Source: Scleropages formosus
Taxonomy: Eukaryota > Chordata > Actinopteri > Osteoglossiformes > Osteoglossidae
Direction: 5' to 3'
NCBI RefSeq assembly: GCF_900964775.1
Contig: NC_041814.1
Location: forward strand, 30,636,998-30,700,997
Length of the DNA: 64,000 bases
Each line of letters starts with the position of its first letter. Position 1 is the first letter of the stretch. The position numbers and the translations under genes were made by a program. Positions 23,886 to 36,690 of this stretch are shown here, one piece after another. Below the pieces are notes generated by a model. That model searched no databases, was not told the origin of the DNA, and saw only the letters and a list, made by a program, of their open reading frames with translations.

Positions 23886-26111
23886 CTAGCAGCAGGGGAA
23901 GAGTGTGTGAGGATGGAACAGTCCCAAATATTCTGGAAGCACAATCTCTTCACAGCACTTTAGGAACTGTGAGAAAACTGAAGAGCTGCAGGTCTGAGGG
24001 CCAATGTAAATACAGGTGAATACAATAAACCAGCCTGTAATCTCTATAATGGTGATGTATTTGTATAAATTTAAGAGAAACATTTTAAAGAGGGGGAGAT
24101 CAGTTCATGCAAGACAAGATGTAAGGTAGGCAGCAGGTGTGCAGTGAATAAGAAAGTGACTCCAGGGGCCCTCAAGATTTTCCCACCCCTAAACTCAGAA
24201 CCCAACATTACTGCAGTTTTCCCCAACAGTAAACATGGGGAGAAAAAAAAAAAAAAAACCACACACACCACATGCACAAGAGCTGTAACTGGCACCCACT
24301 TTGTCCAGGCTTTCGCACATTGCAGATCAAAGCAGAACAAATGTGGATATTAAAAAGTGGTTATAATGGACTGATGACACATCTCAGTGCACCGGTAGTA
24401 GAATTACACTGATTTAGTATTGCACTATTTGCAGTAGAACCAACTCCCACTGGAATGCTCGGTACTACTGTAACTCCATGCTGGCAAGTGGCACCCTAAG
24501 TAACACTGAAAATTAATATTAAGACATTTACTTTTCCTATAATACAAGTGCCTTTCCTGTAGGAACACTAATAGCATGGGGGTCTTCAGGACCATCCAGT
24601 TCAGCTTCCCTGGAAGCCCTTCATCAAAGTGGAGGACCAGCAGTCAAGGTGAAAGGTCCAAGCAAGTGAGGAAATATGCAAACTAGAGTCACCCTGCAGG
24701 CATGTGCATGAATGTCAATGTGTGAACAAGCACTTGGACACCCACCTCAGTGTATGAAACCAGCTGTATTTCCAGAATGTTCTCCAAGCTCAGCTATACC
24801 ATTTAACTTCCAATTAAGGGACTTTTTAAATGCCACGGAAGCAGCCAATCAGGTGAGAGGTTTCTGTTTCGGCAGGTGGTGGTGGGGGGGTGGGGAAATG
24901 GTGGAGACCACGCCCCCATTCGTCGCGCGGTCAGGTGCTCGCGGCGTCCGCCCGCATATACCGAGGCGGGAGTAAAGGACGTTTTACTCAGGACGTGCAA
25001 GAAAGACAGACAATAAAGTGCATATAAATAATTATAAGATTTATATCAACATCAAATAGTAGCAGTTTTAACCACAGCGAACATTTAACTTTCAAAATAA
25101 AATTAGCACTTGGCATATGCGTTCACTTCAATCAATGAATGATTTTTGCTTCTGGAATTACAAAATTATTATTGTTATTATTGTTATTGTTATTATTAGT
25201 CAGACTACTAGAGAAAATTTTCACCGCCAGCAGGAAATGCATCGTTTACAACGCGACTGTAAATCATTCAGTTGGACACATATCTCTTTTGAAATGATCT
25301 AATAGTAGCAATCTGGATTCCGTTAGAGGACTTGAGAAAATCAGGAGAATATAATTGGCAATATAATCAGTTATATTATCTACTCGTACGTACATGATGC
25401 AGACAAACACAGTACTATACATAGAAACAGACGTAAACATGCACAGAATTTGGGGCCCTTGTCCTGTCATGACGCAAGATATGATTTAAAAAGAGTTTAT
25501 TGTCCCAAAGAGTGAAGTTTCCACAGAGGTTCTTTTATTTTGTCGCGTAATTCGACAAACGCAGGGAAACGGTTCAGTTGTCCGTTTCTGTGGTTCCAGT
25601 CAAATAACTCAGAGTTAGCGCACAGTCGTCCATCTTAACTTAAGCCCACGTGTGTCTAGAGACCGTGTGCAAAAGAAAATTTGAATGTCTTTTTAAATTT
25701 CACGTATACTAGCGTCTGACAAACAGGACGGGATAACCTTTTTTTTTTGGGGAATATTTACGAACTGATAGTGAGTGCTTCCAGTCTCCACGCGAGCGAG
25801 CGTTTCACATTTTTTGTTGCATGTAAAAACACACAGCCTGTGTGTGTCACACTCAGGACAGGTATTAATTATAATCATCCAAAATGTGTTGTTGTACGGG
25901 TAGACTGATAAGCACCTACTAGTCTAGTGTCACTGCACTGCACTGGGCTTGTGCCTGTACCTACCTGGTGCCAGGCACGGAGGTGTAGTATGCCCACACG
26001 ATGGAGGGATATGATGATGACAGTGATGACAGTGAGTGATGATGTGTGATGAGTGGATGTGGACTGATAATATTATACACGTGCAGACAGAAGGCAGCCG
26101 TTGAGCAGAGG
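23886..26111. other. Spacer between divergent brambleberry and PYCR3; likely holds both promoters
   Basis: Brambleberry starts leftward at 23885 and PYCR3 rightward at 26112. A GC-rich patch at 24890-24975 (cgtcgcgcggtcaggtgctc, then gcatataccgaggcgggag) is the best candidate for a promoter or noncoding first exon, probably of brambleberry. An acceptor-like acacgtgcag at 26077-26086 suggests that PYCR3 too has a noncoding first exon. No open gene is seen. Confidence 0.4.
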
Positions 26112-29089
26112 ATGGAGAAACCAGACCTGAACATTGGATTCATCGGTGCAGGAAACATGGCCTTTGGGATCACCAAGGGGATCCTGTGCTCAGGTGAAGG
26201 TCCTTGTCTCGAAATGCCCTGTAGATTCCTCACAAGCAAAGCACTCTCAGCCCATGTTGAGGTGAATCGCTCCATCACATGGACTCCATGGATCCCACAT
26301 AGACCCCCTGTGAACCCACCTTTGGGTGAATCGCTTCATCTCACTGTGGGCTGAGGGCCACTGGGCTCAGATTCGTGCCGGAGATGTAGCCGTCACATTG
26401 TCACTTACCTTCCTTCTTCTTCAGTGACATATTTCTTGTTGGGTTTTAATTTAGGCGGTTAATTTTTTTCTTTTTTTGGACTGTATGCGACACTCATATG
26501 TTTAACATGTTGTAGGTGAAGTCCAGCCCAGGAAGGTGATGGTGAGCGCGCCGTCCTCCAACAATCTGGGACGATTCCAGGTAGTGCATCTTCTCCACCG
26601 CCCCTGGCATTCAAATTATCTCAGGCCGCCCTAATGGATGCATCGCGTTCAGATCACATCTCTTTGTGTGCGGCAGTGTCAACAAATATTCTTCACGTCG
26701 ATTCCATCCCACCAGCTGTTTGTGGAAGACCTGCCGAAACACATTGAAAATACACACACACATTTTCTGAACCGCTAGTCCCATACGGGGTCGCGGGGAA
26801 CCGGAGCCTAACCCGGTAACACAGGGCGTAAGGCTGGAGGGGGAGGGGACACACCCAGGATGGGACACCGGTCCGTCGCAAGGCACCCCAAGCAGGATTC
26901 GAACCCCAGACCCACCAGAGAGCAGGACCCGGTCTAACCCACTGCGCCACCGCGCCCCCCTACATTGAAAATATCCTGTGCAATAAGGAATACGTAGAAA
27001 TTTTGTTTGTCGCCACCTACTGTATGTCCGGTTGCATTATGAGCTTATGGTCGACACTCTTTCCTCCTTGGTTTCAGGAGCTGGGTGTGGCCGTCACTCA
27101 CTCCAACACAGAGGTGGTCACCGCATCCCGTCTGGTCTTTCTGGCAGTAAAGCCACACCTCATCCCTCGGGTCCTTGCCGAGATCGCTCCCAGTGTTACC
27201 CGAGAGCACGTCATCATTTCTGTGGCAGCAGGTGTCACCATAGCAACCTTAGAAGAGGTGGGTAGCTGTAGGTGAAGTGCATAGAGCTGTGATGTCAGCA
27301 GTGTTTCTATGTGCTGAAATGAGCCCTGTGCCTCAGCAGTTATATCCTAAACTGAGTAAATCCTCAACTCCTGCTACTTCATTCCCTCCACTTGTTTCAG
27401 CTTTAGTCTGATTTCCATCCAGTGGTCAGTGTTTAACTGTACAGATGATTTGTGTTTGGGCAGGAAGAGCTCAGTCTTGGTTCTGAACCTGGAATCCTGT
27501 CATTATTAACAGATGTTAATGAATATGCTACTTGGATGCGGCTGAATGATTAAATGTCATCACACCACAGGCAAGCTGCTGTCACATCAGGACTCCGTTT
27601 GTCTCCCACATCCCCAACCCTGTCTGAGCAGCTTCTTCCCCCTGAGTCTGTAGTTCTGCGTCTCATGCCCAACCTGCCCTGTATGGTCCAAGAGGGGGCG
27701 CTGCTGTTCTCTCTGGGCTCGAGGGCAGGACCACAGGAGGGGGCTGTTTTGAAGGCCCTGCTGGCACCCTGTGGCCTCGTGGAGGAGGGACCAGAGGTCT
27801 GGATCGACACCCACACCGGACTGAGTGGCAGCGGTGTGGCTTTTGTGAGTTCCTCACTTCGGGGTGGAGGCACAAGAATCTCGGGGCAGCACACAGCTCA
27901 ATGTTTAAGGACCAGATGACAGGTGATTCGAGTCCCAGAAATGACTCTGCTGTTTCCATTTCAATGAGCAACACATGTAGCCTGATCTGCTCTGCTCAAC
28001 ATCCTGCTGTATTAATGGCTTAGTGAATAAACTGTAAGCTTTGGGAACAGAGGAAAACCTCTACTGAGAGTGAGTATATTTCATTTAGGAGACGCTTTTA
28101 TGTAACGCACATATAAGTCTGGGTAAAGATCAGTTCATTTTGGAAAAGACAAAGAGCCTTAGATACAGACTGAAAACCTGTGGACTTTTTAGTTTGGATA
28201 TCTCATGAGAGGGGCATACTGCTCTAGCTGAGGTCCACGGATCAGTCTGGTCCTTTAGGAATTGGGGTACAGATCTTTTAACCGTTTTGTAGGCCATAAC
28301 CAGTCTTGAACCCTAACTATACCTTGAGTAACTAATAGTAACAGAGTAACACAAGGATTAATAAAAGCAGAGTGTGTAACAAAGCTGCACCTGAGTTGTC
28401 TGACTGATTTCCTCAGGTTTACCTGTTTGCAGAGGCACTTGCAGAGGGTGCAGTGAAGATGGGTATGCCTACAGCTGTGGCACAGCGCATCGCAGCCCAG
28501 ACAATCCTGGTAGGAGGCGGGTGTGTGTGTGTGTGTGTGTGTGTGTGTCCATTCTAGAACAGAGGTTCTTGAGCTGGGGTTCAATTAAGTTCTTACTTAA
28601 AAACACTGAACTAAATGAAAAATGTAAAGCAAAATTAAAATATTACTGTGGTATCGACACAGTTCCACTTGAATTTCATGGCGTTTCGGAGCAGTAAATT
28701 GAGTACAATATTCGCTTTGAAAATGTACATTATTTATTGTTCTATTACCTTTCATCAGATTCTGAAAGGCCTTGGGCAGGTTAAGAACCTAAAGTGTAGA
28801 GGATGGTGGAGGATATTATTTATTATTTAGTGTGTGTGCGCCGTGAACTGCACATGTATACGAGTATGTGAAACCGAATATGCCCTTTGTGTCCCACGCT
28901 CTGCAGGGTGCCGGCCGGTTGCTGCGGGACTCAGGAAGACACCCAGCTCAGCTGCGCTCTGATGTCTGCACCCCGGGGGGCACCACCATCTACGGGCTAC
29001 ATGCCTTGGAGCTGGGGGGCCTGCGGGCTGCCGCCATGGGTGCTGTAGAGGCCGCCACGGAGAGAGCCAGGGAAATGGGGAGGAAGTGA
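26112..29089 (+). CDS. pycr3: Pyrroline-5-carboxylate reductase 3 (PYCR3/PYCRL), complete
   Basis: Six coding exons with consensus sites and matching phases: 26112-26193, 26516-26580, 27078-27257, 27632-27844, 28417-28509 and 28907-29089 (stop TGA). They sum to 816 nt, 271 aa, against 274 aa in human. The enzyme reduces pyrroline-5-carboxylate to proline with NAD(P)H; PYCR3 is the cytosolic isoform. Visible marks are the dinucleotide-binding start [12 protein letters not shown] (residues 8-19), [47 protein letters not shown], the family signature [12 protein letters not shown] with [18 protein letters not shown], and [20 protein letters not shown]. It ends in EMGRK without the longer tail of PYCR1/2. 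This and the resemblance to human PYCR3 decide the paralogue. No lesions are seen. Confidence 0.95.
26753..26961 (-). mobile_element. SINE family 1, complete, with 12-bp target-site duplication
   Basis: The copy is flanked by acattgaaaata at 26741-26752 and again at 26962-26973. It runs from (CA)n and ttttctgaaccgctagtccc to the tRNA-like head complement cccactgcgccaccgcgccc. It lies in the PYCR3 intron before the exon at 27078. Confidence 0.95.
28520..28825 (+). repeat. Interspersed repeat (hAT-MITE-like) in a PYCR3 intron, sister of 14190-14545
   Basis: (TG)n at 28521-28548, then agaacagaggttcttgagct, the shared interior cggagcagtaaattgag, caggttaagaacct and gatggtggaggatatta. The order and the flanks match the copy in the GFUS intron. 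Confidence 0.6.
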
Positions 29090-30169
29090 GACTCGAACTC
29101 ACGGGACAGTGCTGGGATGGTGAAGGTTGCTGGAATCAAATCATCAAACTGTTTATTCAGGCTGAAATAATGCAGGTTTGTGGTGATGTCATTTCAACAT
29201 AGGTTTACTTGATTGTAGGTATACATTGTGAAGGTTGGAAAATTCCAGGGACTTAGTGTTTTGGGAAACTTGGAAAATTTGTATTTGGAGTAGCAGAGGA
29301 GAAATTGTGCATCTTAGTGCAGAATTTTTCAGGCATCTCCATAAGTCGGATACACCAAAGAATTTTGTGTTGGACCAGTTTTTTGGCCAGTGGGTTCATG
29401 AAGCCCTTTTCCCATTAGAATGTAAATGTGTACCGATTGTGGTACTGAATTTTGTGTTCATTAGCAGAGACGCTGAAGGAATGTTTTCTTTAACCTTCAG
29501 TAACAGGTTCGTGATGTATTACTATTCCATTCTCATTTTTGTGGGGCTGAAAGGTTTTTGATGTTCTTTAAATTTGATTTTGATAACGGTTTGTCCTTTC
29601 ATTGACTACATTTGTGTATTCTTCACTTTGAAATACAGCATCTGAAATCTGTCATGGAGAGCAGAATGAAATGTACCAAGCTGCTGTATGTTTCATTGAA
29701 ATTGTAATTATTTATCACCAGTGGCCATCCATGTCCTTACTCATACAGAAAGCTGTCAGTGTAATATATATGTGTATGTACTGATTATGCAAAGTGCTGA
29801 AAAGCTGTTTTACTGCATGTTTGCACTGGTTTACTTTTACAGTTGTCTTGTGTCAGTAATTGCAGTGGTTCATGGAAGTTCAGCCTCAAATTTCAGCCAT
29901 CAACTATCGCTCAGTTTTTGGTAAATATGAACTGAAATACTATATTTTACAGAGTTATCTTGTGATGGGAGGCTGTTAATGAAGTGGGTTTCTGCTCCAA
30001 AAATACAAGGATGGTGCAGTCGTAGCGCTCCCTGGTGCAAATAACTTTTATTTACACTGCTTTCCAGTTCAGAATGTAAGCAAAAAAAAAAACAGTGAAA
30101 TACAATGATTTATTTTCTTCCCTTAGGCCAATACATTTCCACACTAGCTGTAGCTTAAGTATCCACCTG
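29090..30169 (+). other. Probable PYCR3 3' UTR and downstream sequence
   Basis: No reading frame with family resemblance. T- and A-rich sequence typical of a 3' UTR. I could not single out a convincing canonical poly(A) signal. Confidence 0.4.
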
Positions 30170-30490
30170 TACCCAGAATCTTCCTTTAAAATTGGATCTA
30201 CACAAGATTGGTGATGAAATGATACAGAAGTGTTTTTGACACCCTAAATGCCTGTTCACATTCTTCCATCCACACGAGTGGACTTCTGCCCTGTTTAATG
30301 GTAAAGTTGGTCAGAGGCACAACAATATAGGCAAGCTCAGGGCTAAATTGCATGTATCATCCTACTAAATCCAAAAAGTTTCAGGGTTGTGCAGTGTTCC
30401 TAATGTTCCTTCAGCCTTGCAGAGCTCTATCCATAAGGTGCCAGAAGGTAGCTGGAGTTCCATGTAAGCCTTACTGTTACTGCAATACTG
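30170..30490 (-). mobile_element. Fossil fragment of a Gypsy-like LTR retrotransposon (pol)
   Basis: Short minus-strand stretches resemble reverse-transcriptase segments of Gypsy-type pol (for example GTPATFWHLMDRAL and, further on, VWMEECEQAFRVSKTLL). Only about 0.3 kb is recognisable, without LTRs. The piece is clearly old and broken. Confidence 0.5.
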
Positions 30491-31985
30491 TTAATTGTAA
30501 AAGGCTTGTGGATTCCTAAGAGTTCTCCCTCAGCGCTATCCGTTACAGAGATTCAGGGTTGCAATACAGCTGGCCCCTCTGCTTCTTTCCAGGTCACTGC
30601 AGCACACAGCGTATGCTTCAAAGTGTGAGGCTGAATTCAGCTTGCACATATAAGTGCACACCCAAAGTCCCCACTTTGCTTGTGGTCTCCCTACACTTTC
30701 TGATGTAATTGAAGTGATCTGATTTTCTTCTTGTCAGGGTGACAGACCTCGCATGTGATAGGACTTATTTTCTGAATGATGGTATAGGGATGGTATAGTA
30801 TATTTAGTCTTACTGGAGTTTGGTAACAAAAAACACCAATGAGTTATTTGGTTTTGGCAGGACAAAATATACAGAAAAAATGGACAAAGAATTTATGTAT
30901 ATTAGAAAGGAGATATTTCCAACATTTTTCCTTTAAACCAACCCCTTCCTTAGGAACCCATACTACAAAAACAGTAACAAAAAAAGAGGGAAGAAGTACA
31001 TCACTGTGAATGAAGTATGCAGATTCGTTGTCATGTTCACCAGATTTGGTCACACTGTGGACCCTGAGCATCTGACCTTAATTAGCGCAACACAAATTTA
31101 AGGAGATTTAAGGATGGAGGGCTGCATTGTCCTGCATTAAATTATAAAGGGTTAAATGAAATTACAGTAAAATTCCCACATTCTTTCTCTGTGATCACTG
31201 CTGCTCTGGAACAGGTTAATGGTTCCACCATTTTTACTGAATGAAACCTTAATAGTGTGTTTAATCTAGTCTGAATTTGTGAGAATGAATGGAAGATGGT
31301 ATTTAGCACATCTTTGGAGCATTATGAATATCTTGTTATACCCTTTGGTTTGGTACACATCCCCTCAGTAGTCTAAGCATGAAGTATTATGATTAGTCGC
31401 TATGTACTAATGTATTCGGGTGGTATTCTGGTGTTTTCTAGGTCCTACCCAGAACATGTATGTCACATCCAACAAATTTTATCCTGCCTCTTGGAGAATG
31501 GGTTGTAGCTTAAGGGTGAAAAGTTTTCGTTTCTTGATACTGGTGGTATATTATTTTTCTGAATGCATCATGACAAATCCATAGCAAATGCAAAGGCTGT
31601 ATACTAACTACCAAATTTATAGCCTCACGTAAGGTTATATGCAATGCATTATGTTCACACAAGCATGTGGTCTCCTGCATGTGAATGATAATCGTTGCAT
31701 AGAACATTTAATTTTTCTATAAACACAGAAGGTTATAACAATGCAAAGTGAACCAAAAGCATTTTAATCAACAACATTTAGGCTAGAATCAACATTTACA
31801 ATGATTACATTTAATCAACAACATTTAGGCTACTGTGTTCCTTAACCACAATGATATCTTCTGCCCATAACATGACTACAACATGAAAACTGAGGACAGA
31901 CATTATACATATTAATAACATGTATAGATGCATGAAAGACTGATCAGATTTGGAAAATACAATTTATGCCAGGTGAGAGTCCATT
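30491..31985. other. Intergenic, nothing recognised
   Basis: AT-rich sequence. The only structure seen is a local direct repeat of tttaatcaacaacatttagg near 31764 and 31810. No exon or RNA gene. Confidence 0.5.
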
Positions 31986-32160
31986 CATATTTATTCATTT
32001 AGCTGATGCTTTTCTCCAAGGCAGTTCCCAGTGTTAAGCCACCAACAACTGTTTACCAATTTGTACAGCTGGGTAATTTTACTGCAACAATAGGCGGGAT
32101 TCAATGCTGCAGTTTGTGGATTTGATAGCAGCAGTTCTAACATGTATGCCATATGTGAGC
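31986..32160 (-). mobile_element. SINE family 2 remnant
   Basis: The plus strand reads tttattcatttagctgatgc, ttttctccaaggcagttccc and acagctgggtaattttactg, then a decayed head. Reverse complement of family 2. Confidence 0.75.
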
Positions 32161-32553
32161 TGTTCCATAGCAGATGGATATTGGTCCTGTAATGTGTATT
32201 GCAAGGGTTTATTATTGTTTATATCAGCAGCTCAGAAACTGCTTTATTATGATATTTATTCTAATACAGTCTGCTGACCATGTTTGTGGGTGCAATTTTG
32301 GTGATACCACACCAATTTAACCTCATATTTCAACATCAGCAATCATGCATAAGTAAATATTGACTGAAGCAAGCTATTTTATAGATGGTAGTTTTGTCTG
32401 TATATTGAACGAAATCACATTTTAAAACAAAACCAGGATTATGTTTAAGTTAATTATGGTTTACCACTGGGAGAATCATGGAAGAGTTCAATATAAGAAC
32501 ACGCATAGGATTCCTCCTTCAGTTTGAATTCTGCTACTTTGTTTTCTCTTTTA

Positions 32554-35500
32554 TCACACAGGAAACAGTTTAACTTTAGAATTAAATCCAACCCAAAACC
32601 CAGAATAGAGGGGTTCAGCGAATGTGGTCTGGACTCTGTGGAGGAGGGTCACTGTGTCCTTAGAGACACTGTAGAAGGACAGAGTTCCTGCCCTGTGATC
32701 CAGGTAAACTCCTATTGTGGAGGAACTGGGACCAGATACTTCAGTCTTCTCATTACTGTTGTAGAAATAGTAACTGGAGGGAGAGCAGTATAAGCTCCAG
32801 GACTTGTCATTGTGTCCAAGACCACAGTCATCACCTCCTCCTTTCCTGTTGATCCCTTTATATGACACTGCTATACGAACCCCATTATCTCCACTACATT
32901 CCACCTCTCAGTAACAGCACCCAGACAGACCCTCTGTACACAGAACTTGAAGATAATACTGAAATCTTTCTGCATGTTCAGGATATGACTGTAGATGTTC
33001 CTCATGGGTCACCACTGTGTTCCTCAGACAGACGGAGGTTTTTATTTGCTGTATTTGTGTCCTGTGTGAGCTGACAGGCATCTGATAGAAGACAAAAAGT
33101 AGAGTTTTTGCTTTGAGTAGATTCTCGCTGTTTGTTTACTTTTATGGAATAAAATAAAATGTCAACTATTCAATGTACGTTTAATGTGCAAGTATATACA
33201 GAGTGTTTAGGAATTTTTTTTTTCCCGTTACTTGCATGTAAGTTTATTTCTGGAGAGCAGAACAGTTTTTGAGAACAATGCTTTTTATTTCTATCCAAAT
33301 AAAGAAAGTACTTCTATGGGATATGACAAGCAGCCTTGGTCAAAGATGGGTGCTTGAATTTTGACTGCATTCCAGAAACCCATAAAAAGAAATCAACTCT
33401 GCAGACATTCCGGAACAGTTACCATAGACACACTTCAAGCATGTTCCTTGTTCCTGTTGTGCTACAGTAATTCACTCTCACGTAAAGACCCTGTAGCATG
33501 GATGAAGGAGTTAACACAGTGAATGAGCCAAATGAATGCCAAAAAAGATGTGACTGTCAGAATGAGGATGACAGAAGCTCAGCTCACAAAGCTGGATTCT
33601 GTCAATGAGCTCAACTGAGCTGAAGACAGTTTCATTGCACGCTGAGACTAAACAACCAAACAAAAAAGAAGGTCGGGGTAGGGTGGCACTCCAGGGACTC
33701 AAATTAATTTTGTGCTTCAACTTTCAATGAAAATACCTAATTGTATTAATTGTTACTAACTTAATAATTTGTAATATCACCTTCACTGAAACCAATATAA
33801 AACCCTTTTAATATTTAATTTAATTTAATTTTAGCTGTGTTTAAGTGCATTCAATTTCAACTGAATTTTAATTTCTTCATTGTGGTATTTGTACTGTAGC
33901 AGTCCATGTCACGACCTTTTCTCAAGGGCATGATGGCTGTAGAACAAAAAATTTTTGGACTTGTACACAAGTCACTTTTTTAAAGTAATAGCACTTGTAC
34001 TTTATTATTATTATTGTTATTATAGGTACAAGTGTTTGTGTGTTTATGTGTGTGTGAGAATGTCTCCATCTGAGTGTGATCAGACTCACAGTGTAAAAAG
34101 TCTTCTCTGGTCCTGGGTTCTGTAATCTGTTGTTCTTTCACTAGAAAGAGATGAAGAGAAACAGAGAGGTGAGTGAATGGGATTTACCTCTGGTCCTGTG
34201 TACATGTGTGTTTACTGTATGGTTTCATTTCTGTTGTAATGAAGAATAGTTTTCAGAGTTTCACTGAAGACACACTCACATGGACTGGGTTTTTTTGACC
34301 TTCACAAACACTGCTATGAATACATGTTGTTTCTATTAATAACTATGTATAAATGTGTTTTATGAGAAACAAAATACTAAATCATGTGTGTCTGATAAAG
34401 TGTGAATAAAGACAATAGAATGAAAAATTATATATTTCTCTACAAACCTGTTTGGGAAATCTCAGTGAATGTATTCTTACAGGCTTCCTCCAGTTGGACT
34501 TGGAGATCAGAAAGAGCTTTTTTCACACCTCCAAAAGAGCAGTGTGGGTTCACAGTGATGGTGGGTAAGTGTACAGGTCCAGGAGGGACACAGAGAGACT
34601 GGAAACTCTACACACACACATAGAATGAGTGAAAGAAGCATCTCCAACTCACATCCTTTAAGTGTATCATATAAATGTATCACACATGCTGTGTTCTCCA
34701 GTCTCATAGAAAAGCAGTGTTGTTACCTGTAGGAAATGGATGTGATCCTCTGTGTGTGAAAGCTGCTCCAGCTCAGAGTGTCTCCTCCTCAGCTCAGCAA
34801 TCTCCTGCTCCAGTCGCTCCAGGAGACCTTCAGCCTGACTCAGTGCAGCCTTCTCCTGAGCTCTGATCACATCTTTGAGCTCAGAGCGCCTTTTCTCAAG
34901 GGAGCGGATCATCTGGGTGAAGATGCTCTCGGTGTCCTCCAGTGCTGCCTGTGCAGAGCGCTGTTAGAGACACACAGAGAGACACTTTGACTGTGGTCTC
35001 CTCACTGTGTGACTGGAGGAGAGCCCTGACTGAGCCCTCAAATGGCTCTTCCAGCAGCCAGCTGTTGTCTTCTCCTCTGCTCCATACTCACTGTGAGTGA
35101 GTCCACAGACTCTCTCAGCTCCTGCACTTCCTTCTCTCTCTCCTCGATTGTGTTCTGGAATTCCCTGTTTGTCACTAGAAGTTGACACTGTAGAGAAAAG
35201 ATTTTTTTCTACCATATATTTATTGTTATTATTATTTTAAGGAGATGAAACAAAAGGTACTGTCAAATTGCATATGGAGACAATGCTGAGCAGAATATTA
35301 TGCATTCAATCACCTGTAGCTCCGATTTACAGTCCACAGTAATGTGTCCAATACCAAATGTAAGTTACACGTTTTGGACATTTATTTGCCCAGGGTACTA
35401 CAGCTTGAGAGCGGGATCAAACCTGCAATCTTTGGCACTAAAGGCAATAGTTGTAACTACTACACTAGCAGCAGGCCCTTTATAGTACCTTGAACTACAT

Positions 35501-36323
35501 TGTAGTGTAGTGCAAGAATGAATCTGTCTTAAAGAGTCATTGCAGAGTTACAATGGTGGTGGTAACCACTGAAACACTAGGAATGAACATTAATATGAAG
35601 TGTGAGGAGTGATATCAAGGTGGCTGATTACTTCCATTTTTTGTAACAACTGGCAAATTGTTATTGGTATTTTTATTTTTTACTTCAACTGTGATTATAA
35701 TCACTACTGAAGAGCTGCAAAAACAGTTCTTACCTGTTTATTAGTCCTTCCAGTCGCAGCTGAGACTGTATCATGTCCTCTGTGTTCATCCATCACACAC
35801 AGCAGACAGATACACTGCTGATCAGTACGACAACCGACCTCCAGCAGTTTGTCATGGTGGGAACAGACATTGTCCTGAAGTTTTCTAGTGGCAACAGTAA
35901 GTTCGTGTCTTTTCCCTGGGATGAGTTCATTATGAAGCTCAAGATGACTTTCACAGTAAGATGCCAGACATACCAGACAGGACTTGACTGCTTTGTTCTT
36001 TCTCCCAGTACACACATCACACACCACATCTCCAGGTCAGTGTAACAGTGTGCAGGTGAAACAATTTGGAGTTCTGTCTTCTTCAGTTTCTTCACCACTT
36101 CAGCCAGCATGGTGTTTCTACCCAGAACAGGTCTTGAGATGAAGGTCTGTCTGCATTGAGGACAACTGTAGACACCAGCATATCGCTCCTGATTCCAGCG
36201 GCTTTCAATACAGTCCATACAGTAACTGTGTCCACAGTTTAATGTCACTGGATCCTTCAGCAGATCCAGACAGATTGGGCAGCTTAAATGATCCCGATAA
36301 AACAAATGTCCAGCTTGTTCCAT
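32554..36323 (-). pseudogene. finTRIM-type TRIM gene, copy A, broken
   Basis: The layout is that of the intact copy at 43.1-48.6 kb: RING/B-box exon 36323-35734, coiled-coil exons 35187-35092 (96 nt) and 34960-34727 (234 nt), exon 34598-34448 (151 nt), exon 34140-34090 (51 nt) and B30.2 exon 33081-32554. The RING ([21 protein letters not shown]) is intact. Compared with copy B, one base is missing near 36038, which shifts frame before the B-box; the exon has 590 nt against 591. Two bases are missing near 33025 in the PRY part, and the Trp of the conserved YWEV is a TGA stop (32908-32910). Three independent lesions make a sequencing artefact unlikely as the full explanation. Unbroken, such proteins are E3 ubiquitin ligases of the fish-specific, interferon-linked finTRIM group. 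A short transcript could still give a RING-only protein of about 95 family-like residues plus an out-of-frame tail to 176 aa. Confidence 0.85.
35366..35475 (-). mobile_element. SINE family 2 fragment
   Basis: The plus strand shows cagggtactacagcttgaga, gatcaaacctgcaatctttg and ggcaatagttgtaactacta, the complement of a family 2 head. It lies in the first intron of TRIM copy A. Confidence 0.55.
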
Positions 36324-36590
36324 TTTGGTTCAGAGAATGACAGTTTAGTTTCATTTTACTGGACTAGTTCAGGGTGTGACAGTAGGAGGAACTTTCTGGT
36401 CCTGCTGCAGATGTGTACTGGATTGAGACCAGACTGAGCAAAGCAAATTGAGCCCATGAGTTTCACCCAGCAATCCTTAGAAGTACCATCACTGGTGTTA
36501 ATATGAATGGCTGCAAAACTGGACAATATTGTGCTTTTTGTTTACTCATGTTGTATTACTGAGTGCTGTTTGATGAATACTGGCATTCTA
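36324..36590 (-). promoter_or_regulatory. Upstream region of TRIM copy A with IRF-like motif
   Basis: On the minus strand, about 20-35 bp before the ATG, the sequence reads gtaaaatgaaactaaactg (36342-36360). It contains an AANNGAAA core as bound by interferon regulatory factors. Copy B has nearly the same sequence at the same distance (48617-48635). Binding is inference. Confidence 0.35.
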
Positions 36591-36690
36591 TCTTGGATGT
36601 GTCCTCTCCCCCTTCAGCCCTGCACTCTGTGTTGCCAGGTAAGGCTCTGGCTCACCATGACCCCACTTGGGACAAGCGGTTGTTGACAAT
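36591..36690 (+). mobile_element. SINE family 1 tail fragment
   Basis: cttggatgtgtcctctcccc, then gccctgcactctgtgttgcc and ccacttgggacaagcggttg match the 3' half of family 1. The head is missing. Confidence 0.7.
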
